Source: Lachnospiraceae bacterium (GTDB lineage: Bacteria; Bacillota_A; Clostridia; Lachnospirales; Lachnospiraceae). Taken from it: a stretch of 64,000 nt of DNA. Location of the stretch: contig JAGAIR010000004.1 of the NCBI GenBank assembly GCA_017626435.1, positions 213,036 through 277,035 of the forward strand. The letters run 5' to 3'. The position numbers and the translations under genes are program-made. Position 1 is the stretch's first letter. Each line of letters starts with the position of its first letter. This document shows positions 48,816 through 54,842 of the stretch, one piece after another. Under the pieces are notes generated by a model that was not told the DNA's origin, made no database searches, and saw only the letters and a list, made by a program, of their open reading frames with translations.

Positions 48816-49682
48816 TTACCGCTTTCCGCCAAAAACAGGGAAACCACTGAACTCACCATAATCCTTGATTTTCTCCGTGTTCTTCAGTACTTCCATATCC
48901 TCATCCATAATCACAAAGTCCACATCTGCATTATCCTGCATATGAACAGGGTTTTCTGTCTTTGGCAATGGCAGAGTACCAAGCTGAAGAGCATAACGGA
49001 TACAAAGCTGAGGCACGGAAACACCATATTTATCTGCAATGGTCTGTACCAACGGATTTTTCAACATTTCTCCGTGAGCTACTGGCGAATATGCCTCCAC
49101 AAGCATTCCCTTTTCTTTGGAATATTCCATCAGCTCAAATGGTGTATTACTGATATGAACAAGCAGCTGATTGACCATAGGAAAAATACTGCATCTGTCA
49201 ATAAGACTGTCGATATCTTCCTTCTCAAAATTAGAAATACCTATCGCACGGAGCTTTCCAGCCCGGTATGCCTCTTCCAATGCCCGCCATGCTTCCCGGT
49301 TACCTTCCACATATCGGTCTTCTTCCCTAAATTCCACCCATGGCTGCGGACTGTGGATCAGCATCATATCAATATAATCAAGTCCCATTGTCTTCAGAGA
49401 GCGGTCAATGGCACTGACAGCCTCCTGATAGGTCTTTACCTCAGCAGCCAGCTTAGTTGTCACAAACAATTCTTCACGCGAAATGCCACAGGTACGAATC
49501 CCCTCTCCTACACCGCATTCATTACCATAAGCCTGCGCCGTATCAAAATGGCGATACCCTGCTTTTACTGCATCACAGACAGCTTTCGCAGCTTTATTAT
49601 CATCAATAAACCAGGTTCCCAGTCCCAGCTTAGGGATGCAGATACCGTTCCCAAGTGTATAAGCCTCTTCTAAAATCATCAT
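48816..49682 (-). CDS. Aldo/keto reductase
   Basis: 288 residues. IPKLGLGTWFIDDNKAAKAV, then HFDTAQAYGNECGVGEGIRT (catalytic Asp and Tyr), ELFVTTKLAAEVKTYQEAVS (Lys), DYIDMMLIHSPQPWVEFREE (His) and GISNFEKEDIDSLIDRCSIF. This is the complete AKR tetrad in a normal-length TIM barrel. It reduces aldehydes or ketones with NAD(P)H. Its own promoter lies just upstream. GGAAAGGA supports the ATG at 49682. Confidence 0.94.
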   Translation of the reverse strand: MMILEEAYTLGNGICIPKLGLGTWFIDDNKAAKAVCDAVKAGYRHFDTAQAYGNECGVGEGIRTCGISREELFVTTKLAAEVKTYQEAVSAIDRSLKTMGLDYIDMMLIHSPQPWVEFREEDRYVEGNREAWRALEEAYRAGKLRAIGISNFEKEDIDSLIDRCSIFPMVNQLLVHISNTPFELMEYSKEKGMLVEAYSPVAHGEMLKNPLVQTIADKYGVSVPQLCIRYALQLGTLPLPKTENPVHMQDNADVDFVIMDEDMEVLKNTEKIKDYGEFSGFPVFGGKR

Positions 49683-49749
49683 CAAAATCCTTTCCATTTT
49701 TATTCTTTTATTTTCCTGCAACAACACTCTCTTTAAATCTGACATACTT

Positions 49750-49779
49750 ATTATATTACCCGTTATTTTTTATGTCGAA
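49750..49779 (-). promoter_or_regulatory. Promoter of the aldo/keto reductase operon
   Basis: Minus strand TTCGAC (49774-49779), 18-base spacer, TATAAT (49750-49755), in the 107-base gap after the LysR gene. AT-rich with ATAACGGGTAAT between the boxes, a possible LysR contact. Confidence 0.55.
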
Positions 49780-49789
49780 TACCTTTTTT

Positions 49790-50698
49790 CTATTCTGTTT
49801 TCATGCCTAAAAAGCATTTAATGTACTCCAGAAAACGCATCGTAGCTGCAGAAAAGGGCTGTTGCCTTTTCCATGCAAGTATAGAAGCAGCAGTTAATTC
49901 CGGATACAACGGTACCATACAGATTTCTGAACATTCCAGAAATGGCAAGGCTCCCTCGACAATAAGTGCATAACCTATTCCAGACTGCACCATCAAAGCT
50001 GCATTTGTACTCAGATTACTTACTCCGGTCATTTTCAGCTTCTCATAATAACCGCCAAACCAATTCGCCACTTCATCATGTACCTTTTGACGGCTGGGCA
50101 TGATTACCGGAATGTCCGCTAAATCCTTTGCAGTCACGTAATCCCGTTTTGCCATAGGAACACCAGACGGCATTACGGCGACCCACCGTTCTTTCACCGG
50201 CATACGAATATATTCATATCTCTCTGTCTCAGCAGGTTCCAATAAAAGTCCAATGTCCGTTAATCCCTCGTCCATACGATGTTTGATTTCATCTGCATTG
50301 GCTGTATAAACATCGAAAATAACCTGGGGATATTTCTCATGAAAACCGGCTATCATTTCAGACAAAAGTTTTACGGAAGCCAATTCTCCACATCCAATGG
50401 ATATGATACCTTCAATCTGTTCCTCCTGTGCTGATAGTTCCTCTTCTGTTTTCTCTACCAGTTCAAGAATTTCTTCCGCCCGGCGCCGCAGCAAAAGCCC
50501 TTCATTTGTCAAAACGAGTGGTCTGCTTCCCCGGATAAACAGTTTTGTGCCAATTTCTTCCTCCAGTAATGTCATCTGACGACTTAATGTCGGCTGGGTA
50601 ATATGCAGCGACTTGGCAGCATTTGTAATGTTCCGTTCCCTCGCAACTGTCAGAAAATAATATAATAATCTTGTTTCAATCATAATTTGCTTATCCAT
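49790..50698 (-). CDS. LysR-family transcriptional regulator
   Basis: 302 residues. The N-terminal HTH is LLYYFLTVARERNITNAAKS, LHITQPTLSRQMTLLEEEIG, TKLFIRGSRPLVLTNEGLLL, the textbook LysR start. The remainder (GIISIGCGELASVKLLSEMI, DIGLLLEPAETERYEYIRMP, SGIGYALIVEGALPFL) is the type-2 periplasmic-binding-like effector domain. It most likely controls the reductase/cupin/flavodoxin genes immediately downstream. Same direction as its targets, with a promoter in the gap. Confidence 0.95.
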   Translation of the reverse strand: MDKQIMIETRLLYYFLTVARERNITNAAKSLHITQPTLSRQMTLLEEEIGTKLFIRGSRPLVLTNEGLLLRRRAEEILELVEKTEEELSAQEEQIEGIISIGCGELASVKLLSEMIAGFHEKYPQVIFDVYTANADEIKHRMDEGLTDIGLLLEPAETERYEYIRMPVKERWVAVMPSGVPMAKRDYVTAKDLADIPVIMPSRQKVHDEVANWFGGYYEKLKMTGVSNLSTNAALMVQSGIGYALIVEGALPFLECSEICMVPLYPELTAASILAWKRQQPFSAATMRFLEYIKCFLGMKTE

Positions 50699-50815
50699 TT
50701 CTTAATTTACTTTACTGAATTACATCATATCATAATTAATAAGATTTTTCATATTCATACTGCTACATAAAATCCCTGTGAATTACACACCATATTATCG
50801 AAAGGATGGTGCTAT

Positions 50816-51004
50816 ATGGATTTTGATAAGATTGTATGTAATTGTATGAATGTCACAAATGGAATGATCAAGGAGGCTGTTGATGCCGGTGCCAGTTCCC
50901 TGGAAGAAGTGCAGGAAGCTACCGGCGCCGGAACTGTATGCGGTGCTTGTGTGGAAGACATACAACACCTTGTAGATCAATTTGTAAAAGAACGGGACCA
51001 GTAA
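50816..51004 (+). CDS. BFD-like [2Fe-2S]-binding protein (62 aa)
   Basis: MDFDKIVCNCMNVTNGMIKE, then SSLEEVQEATGAGTVCGACV. C8-x-C10 and C42-x-x-C45 are the four cluster ligands of the bacterioferritin-associated ferredoxin / NirB-middle-domain fold; the helix pattern also fits. Free-standing copies are frequent in Clostridia and act as small electron carriers. AAGGATGG lies before the ATG. Divergent from the LysR gene. Confidence 0.92.
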   Translation: MDFDKIVCNCMNVTNGMIKEAVDAGASSLEEVQEATGAGTVCGACVEDIQHLVDQFVKERDQ

Positions 51005-51126
51005 AGATAATAATATCCATGATATCCAGAGTATCTGAAAAAGTCCAACAGACACTCTGGATGTATTATTATTTCCCGCTACTATTTTTAAGCTCATTCA
51101 ACAAATCATTTGGAGGCCAGATCAAT

Positions 51127-51297
51127 ATGAAAGCAACGGAAAAAAAGAAACCAATCCACACAACTCCTAAAGGTGTCTGGGAAAGCAGTACAACCTATAA
51201 AAAAGAGCATAAATCAAAGGCTGAACATCTCAATGAAATCTCTACGGATGCCCAGGGAAATGGCTATCCCATTTCCAGCTCTAAGCAGGACAGATAA
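51127..51297 (+). CDS. Small basic hypothetical protein (56 aa)
   Basis: MKATEKKKPIHTTPKGVWES, then STTYKKEHKSKAEHLNEIST and a Ser/Gly-rich end. GGAGG is 9-10 bases before the ATG. A 122-base gap with a palindromic CAGAGTxTCTGGATG-like element separates it from the BFD gene (CCAGAGTATC... near 51030-51062, probable terminator). Could be a real small protein; no family recognised. Confidence 0.45.
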   Translation: MKATEKKKPIHTTPKGVWESSTTYKKEHKSKAEHLNEISTDAQGNGYPISSSKQDR

Positions 51298-51346
51298 TCT
51301 GTTCTGCTTACATAAACTGAGCATCCATCCCCCTTCTCATTCCAAA

Positions 51347-51466
51347 TCAGCTCTCCCTTGTAAAACCAACAACATGTCCATTGTGTAACAGAACCATATC
51401 ACCATAGTTTTGGAATAATCGTACAATCTCCTCGATCGTTAAATCATCATATCTCGTATATATCAT
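51347..51466 (-). CDS. Small protein (39 aa) downstream of HPr-like gene
   Basis: MIYTRYDDLTIEEIVRLFQN, then YGDMVLLHNGHVVGFTRES. AGGAGGGAT is 6 bases before the ATG and overlaps the stop region of the HPr-like gene, so it is translationally coupled to it. A strand-helix-strand mini-fold. Not recognised, but codon use and coupling suggest a real gene. Confidence 0.6.
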   Translation of the reverse strand: MIYTRYDDLTIEEIVRLFQNYGDMVLLHNGHVVGFTRES

Positions 51467-51476
51467 ACCATCCCTC

Positions 51477-51719
51477 CTATTCCACAATGTATTTTTTCAC
51501 ATCATTTTGAAACTGTTCTCCCTGTTCGATATCTTCAATCTGTACCAATACTGGTCTACTTAAGTCCAAAGAAAACATTCCCATTAAACTGCTTCCATCA
51601 ATGGCAAATACACGGTCTGTGTTTTTCACAATAATATCGCAGCTGTATTCTCCTGCCTTATTGACAAACTCATAAATCTCATCCATCTTACTCAAGAATA
51701 CTTTAAATTCCATTTTCAT
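51477..51719 (-). CDS. HPr-like protein lacking the phosphorylation histidine
   Basis: 80 residues, MKMEFKVFLSKMDEIYEFVN, then KAGEYSCDIIVKNTDRVFAI and DGSSLMGMFSLDLSRPVLVQ. The DGSSLMGMFSLDLS...V.V segment is the Ser46 loop region of HPr (xxKSIMGVMSLG), but the active-site HARPA is absent; the equivalent position is VNKAG. Such HPr-like paralogues are widespread in Lachnospiraceae-type genomes and may be regulatory, not sugar phosphocarriers. Confidence 0.75.
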   Translation of the reverse strand: MKMEFKVFLSKMDEIYEFVNKAGEYSCDIIVKNTDRVFAIDGSSLMGMFSLDLSRPVLVQIEDIEQGEQFQNDVKKYIVE

Positions 51720-51728
51720 TTCCTCCTT

Positions 51729-52319
51729 TTATCGATACACTTTAATCTTAATGATCCTGCCCCGGAACGGTCTGCCGGCATCGGATACATCTCCAGTAAT
51801 ATATGCAGCCCGACGTGGCAATGCGCCTGTCTGAACAACAAATTCTACAATAGAACCATCCCCTTTGTGGACCTGATGTGTTTTATTGGTATCCTGATCA
51901 GCTTTACAATCTGCCAGAATACATTTCAGCACCCTGTTCTTTCCGTTATCTCTCAAAACAAGGTCCATCTTTGTTCCAACTTTTTTGCTGTAGTATGAAC
52001 CAACTGCAATACAATATCTTCCATTCACTGTATAAACACCATATTTGCTAAGTACATACTTTCTTTTCAGCTTTCCCTGAGGTAATTTACGGCTATTTGT
52101 AATACAATGGGCATCCTCATATGATTTAAATCCATTGTTCCATGGAGCTTTATATGATTTTGCCTGCGAAAGCACAGGGTTCGTGAATAGTAACATCAGA
52201 ATCGTTACTACACTTAGCACTCGCTTTTTTCTAATAAAACCACCTCCAAAACTTAATCTGGCATCCCCTTCTTTTGATTTATTTTCTTTTCTGGATGACT
52301 TCCTGGTGGAATTTTCCAT
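51729..52319 (-). CDS. Secreted protein of the SOS-linked operon
   Basis: A signal peptide (IRKKRVLSVVTILMLLFTNP then VLSQAKS) is followed by a ~140-residue basic domain with APWNNGFKSYEDAHCITNSR, RYCIAVGSYYSKKVGTKMDL and DVSDAGRPFRGRIIKIKVYR, all-beta, reminiscent of small barrel domains in cell-wall enzymes but with no motif I can name. The start is uncertain: ATG at 52319 lacks a ribosome site, while a strong GGAGGTGG (52240-52247) precedes an ATT at 52235, exactly where the signal peptide begins. Transcribed with the 131-residue gene. Confidence 0.6.
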   Translation of the reverse strand: MENSTRKSSRKENKSKEGDARLSFGGGFIRKKRVLSVVTILMLLFTNPVLSQAKSYKAPWNNGFKSYEDAHCITNSRKLPQGKLKRKYVLSKYGVYTVNGRYCIAVGSYYSKKVGTKMDLVLRDNGKNRVLKCILADCKADQDTNKTHQVHKGDGSIVEFVVQTGALPRRAAYITGDVSDAGRPFRGRIIKIKVYR

Positions 52320-52384
52320 GTTGACGAACATGTATGAAATTTGATAGAATAAATGTACGTAGCATCTGTCACGTATCAACAATT

Positions 52385-52780
52385 CTACCGGGTTTCATAC
52401 CCGTCATAATTGTTAATAGGTGAATGAATACAGCTTATATCAGAAGTAGATGCGCCAACATCGTTTGAAAGTGATATAGGCTGTATTCTTTTTTGCAACA
52501 GTTTTTCTCTTCTATGTAAGAATATTCTGATCATACTTCCAGTATATAGGTTGTTATTCTTATAGTCATAGTAAATATCCAGTGTAACAACCTTTATCAT
52601 ACCATCGTGATCCGTCTTAAAAACCGGATTTTGAATTCTGTCAATATTTTTTATCACATCCTTTGTCTTTACTTTCCTGCAGTCACCAGTATCCTGATTC
52701 GTTATCCAACATTCGTCAGCCTGGACCAGCTTGTACAGCTTAAATAAGTCCAATGCTTGTCTCATGTCAATTTGTTTCAT
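52385..52780 (-). CDS. Putative SOS-induced protein (131 aa), unknown
   Basis: MKQIDMRQALDLFKLYKLVQ, ADECWITNQDTGDCRKVKTK, then DVIKNIDRIQNPVFKTDHDG and MIKVVTLDIYYDYKNNNLYT. Helical start, then a beta segment and a basic middle; the end is Ser/Asn-rich and may be disordered. It is the first gene behind a promoter bearing two LexA-type boxes, next to the MrpR-like repressor. A role in prophage induction or in blocking the repressor is plausible but unproven. AAAGGGGACAGG lies before the ATG. Confidence 0.65.
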   Translation of the reverse strand: MKQIDMRQALDLFKLYKLVQADECWITNQDTGDCRKVKTKDVIKNIDRIQNPVFKTDHDGMIKVVTLDIYYDYKNNNLYTGSMIRIFLHRREKLLQKRIQPISLSNDVGASTSDISCIHSPINNYDGYETR

Positions 52781-52807
52781 TTCCTGTCCCCTTTCTTTGA
52801 TATCTGA

Positions 52808-52858
52808 ATATTACCAAACATCTGTTCGTATGTCAATACATTTTCAAACAATAGTTCT
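52808..52858 (-). promoter_or_regulatory. Promoter with two LexA (SOS) boxes
   Basis: Minus strand TTGACA (52831-52836), 17-base spacer, TAATAT (52808-52813). CGAACAGATGTTTG (52815-52828) lies in the spacer and AGAACTATTGTTTG (52845-52858) just upstream; each differs from the Gram-positive LexA/DinR consensus CGAAC-N4-GTTCG by one or two bases. Two boxes bracketing the -35 imply tight LexA repression and induction by DNA damage. Confidence 0.7.
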
Positions 52859-52895
52859 TATCTATTTTTATTTTTGGATATTTGTAATTAATCAT

Positions 52896-52927
52896 AAAAA
52901 TTGATGTTAGTATCCGTACTAACACCA
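52896..52927 (-). terminator. Terminator of the MrpR-like gene
   Basis: GTTAGTA-cgga-TACTAAC, 7-base-pair stem with TTG/CAA flanks and TTTTT after it on the minus strand. Confidence 0.8.
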
Positions 52928-52939
52928 ATGAATCTCTGA

Positions 52940-53878
52940 TCATATCTCACCAATATGCTTAAAATAATCTTGAAATCTATACTTAAATTCCCAGAAATTT
53001 AATGCCAGTTTTTTTTCCATAAAATACTTCTGGTATTTCATATTCAACTGGTTACGGTTCAGTCCGCTCTCAGACACATCCTCTGAAATATCAATTCCAT
53101 CTTCCCGTGTTCTGGCTATTATATAATTGAAAATTCCGGAATTGCTCAGATTAGAAATACTTATCTTTTCATCTCCCAACACTTCTTTTATTTTCATCAT
53201 TCGTCTGCGATACTTTTGAATCTGCCCCGCCTCATTAATCTCTTTTGAATTTCTCCAGATGGAATTCTTCTGAAAACTGTAAGGTAAAGAAGACTTCTGT
53301 GCTTTGTTATTTAACCGTTCTATCCCGCTGGCTTTCATCAACCATTTTAATAACTCATCAGATACCTTAATTTCCCCACAGGTATGCAGTTTTAATGTTC
53401 CATGCCGGAAATCAATATCATCCGTGGTCAGATATACTAAATCTGTATAATCTGTAACCCCTTCATAAATTGCCATAAAAACAGGGACATCATAATCCGG
53501 ATCATACGAGTTAGAAGAAGTTTTCATCAGATTTAAATATTCCTGATACTTTTGTGGAGAAATATAGTATTTATCCTCTGCTGCATCCAATACTGCAAGG
53601 AATTTATCTCTTGGGCAGTGCTTTTTATCCAGCCAGTTTACCTTGCAAAATCCATTGGCCCTGCACCATTCAATATACTTGATAAGTCGTGAACGCTCGG
53701 AAATAGCAGTAGATTTTTTCATGCCTGCAAGAATATCCAGTAAATCTTCCGTATGCATCTCACAGACATCTTTCTTCCACTGCTCCTCAAACTGTTCCGT
53801 ATATTTAAATAAAGATAAAACCTTGGCATCCTCATTACAATATTCCATATATTTTTTCTTCTGTCCGGGATTATACAT
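52940..53878 (-). CDS. MrpR/YopR-like phage master repressor (recombinase fold)
   Basis: 312 residues from ATG at 53878 (GGAGG 8 bases upstream). N-terminal SAM-like helices (AKVLSLFKYTEQFEEQWKKD, STAISERSRLIKYIEWCRAN) and a C-terminal half laid out like a tyrosine recombinase catalytic domain (FMAIYEGVTDYTDLVYLTTD, DIDFRHGTLKLHTCGEIKVS, NLSNSGIFNYIIARTREDG) but without the R-H-x-x-R set or tyrosine. This is the description of SPbeta MrpR (YopR), a recombinase-fold repressor of the lytic cycle, of about the same length. It is divergent from the RNA polymerase unit, as a master repressor would be. Alternative: inactive integrase. Confidence 0.75.
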   Translation of the reverse strand: MYNPGQKKKYMEYCNEDAKVLSLFKYTEQFEEQWKKDVCEMHTEDLLDILAGMKKSTAISERSRLIKYIEWCRANGFCKVNWLDKKHCPRDKFLAVLDAAEDKYYISPQKYQEYLNLMKTSSNSYDPDYDVPVFMAIYEGVTDYTDLVYLTTDDIDFRHGTLKLHTCGEIKVSDELLKWLMKASGIERLNNKAQKSSLPYSFQKNSIWRNSKEINEAGQIQKYRRRMMKIKEVLGDEKISISNLSNSGIFNYIIARTREDGIDISEDVSESGLNRNQLNMKYQKYFMEKKLALNFWEFKYRFQDYFKHIGEI

Positions 53879-53914
53879 ACAAATACCTCCAAATAATAGG
53901 TGTTTCTGGAAGGT

Positions 53915-53943
53915 ATCGTACACTATGCCATTATTTTTGTCAA
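53915..53943 (-). promoter_or_regulatory. Promoter of the MrpR-like gene
   Basis: Minus strand TTGACA (53938-53943), spacer 17, TACGAT (53915-53920). It lies back to back with the plus-strand promoter at 54009-54037. Confidence 0.75.
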
Positions 53944-54008
53944 CGGATTTTTTTGGATATTTATAATATTATTTCCCAGACTCAATTAAAACTTTCCAAA
54001 AAAATATA

Positions 54009-54037
54009 TTGACAAATACTTTTTTGTCTTTTATACT
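54009..54037 (+). promoter_or_regulatory. Promoter of the RNA polymerase unit
   Basis: TTGACA (54009-54014), 17-base spacer, TATACT (54032-54037). A strong host-type promoter, expected to be recognised by host RNA polymerase and controlled by the divergent repressor. Confidence 0.85.
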
Positions 54038-54053
54038 TTAGAACAGCAACAGC

Positions 54054-54084
54054 GAGATATTCATTTTGGCGAATGACATATCTC
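54054..54084 (+). promoter_or_regulatory. Inverted repeat in the leader, possible operator or attenuator
   Basis: GAGATAT-TCATT ... AATGA-c-ATATCTC: 12 paired positions with one bulge around TTGGCG, 17 bases after the -10. As DNA it is a near-palindrome suited to a dimeric repressor; as RNA it is a hairpin at the start of a ~200-base leader. A second small hairpin TGTCTG-ttt-CAGACA follows near 54165. Confidence 0.5.
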
Positions 54085-54243
54085 CTATTCTATGTCACCA
54101 TTAACAATTTCGTTATCATCGTACCCCTCTTTGGATAAAAACTACCGCTTTGCGTGTAACAGTGTCTGTTTCAGACAAACGATCAATCCCTTTCTTAACT
54201 TACAAATCATTTATGTGAAATAAGGAGGATCAAATACGGAAAT

Positions 54244-54438
54244 ATGACAGAAGATCAAAGAAGACCACCCCGGATTCCCACCCGTGAAGAATTTCACAGG
54301 GAATGGTCCGGTGAAATCACTCTGGCAGATTTTAGCACAGAGCATCCGAATCCATATCGGTTAAATCAGCAAATGACTGCTTACAAATTTAACCAGTACT
54401 ATAAAAATAAAACAAATGACACAAAAGATAACATATAA
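54244..54438 (+). CDS. First gene of the polymerase unit, small unknown (64 aa)
   Basis: MTEDQRRPPRIPTREEFHRE, WSGEITLADFSTEHPNPYRL, then NQQMTAYKFNQYYKNKTNDT. Basic and Pro-rich at the start, aromatic at the end. AAGGAGG is rather far (about 15 bases) from the ATG. No family recognised; a transcription accessory factor is one possibility, given the neighbouring polymerase. Confidence 0.55.
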   Translation: MTEDQRRPPRIPTREEFHREWSGEITLADFSTEHPNPYRLNQQMTAYKFNQYYKNKTNDTKDNI

Positions 54439-54445
54439 AATGGTT

Positions 54446-54461
54446 TGCGCAAAAAAGCGCA
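54446..54461 (+). repeat. TGCGC-A6-GCGCA hairpin ahead of a gene
   Basis: Perfect 5-base-pair stem, followed by GAAATGGAG. The same TGCRC-A(5-6)...GYGCAGAAATG arrangement recurs before genes at 62168-62197 and 62471-62497. Confidence 0.55.
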
Positions 54462-54476
54462 GAAATGGAGTATAAC

Positions 54477-54842
54477 ATGCAGAATAATCAATTTTATACA
54501 AAACTTGGAATGAGTATCACAGTCAACCTTCACTATAACGGCTATATGGTACGTGCCAACCAGTTAAAAACCGGCGGCAGGGAATCCAACACCTACGATA
54601 TTACCCTGGAGCTGCGCAGAAAGGATATCAGCAAATGGGATATGATGGATGAAGAAATATTCCATATTACATCAGAAAGCAGCAACCTGGATACTGCAAA
54701 GTTCATTTTGGATAAATTTGCGGAAGGATATTTTAAACGCTTCATCGACCGCTATGAATATGAGCTGGCATGTACCGACAAAGGTGTTGAACTGGAAGAA
54801 ACAGAAAGGAACGGTGTATCTATTGAACAGCAAAGGAATTGA
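54477..54842 (+). CDS. Unknown protein encoded with the RNA polymerase (121 aa)
   Basis: MQNNQFYTKLGMSITVNLHY, NGYMVRANQLKTGGRESNTY, DITLELRRKDISKWDMMDEE, with a helical end DTAKFILDKFAEGYFKRFID. Alpha/beta, with no known motif. GGAG 6 bases before the ATG at 54477 is better than the ATG twelve bases earlier. Its last 29 bases overlap the polymerase start, so the two are translationally coupled and may form a complex. Confidence 0.6.
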   Translation: MQNNQFYTKLGMSITVNLHYNGYMVRANQLKTGGRESNTYDITLELRRKDISKWDMMDEEIFHITSESSNLDTAKFILDKFAEGYFKRFIDRYEYELACTDKGVELEETERNGVSIEQQRN

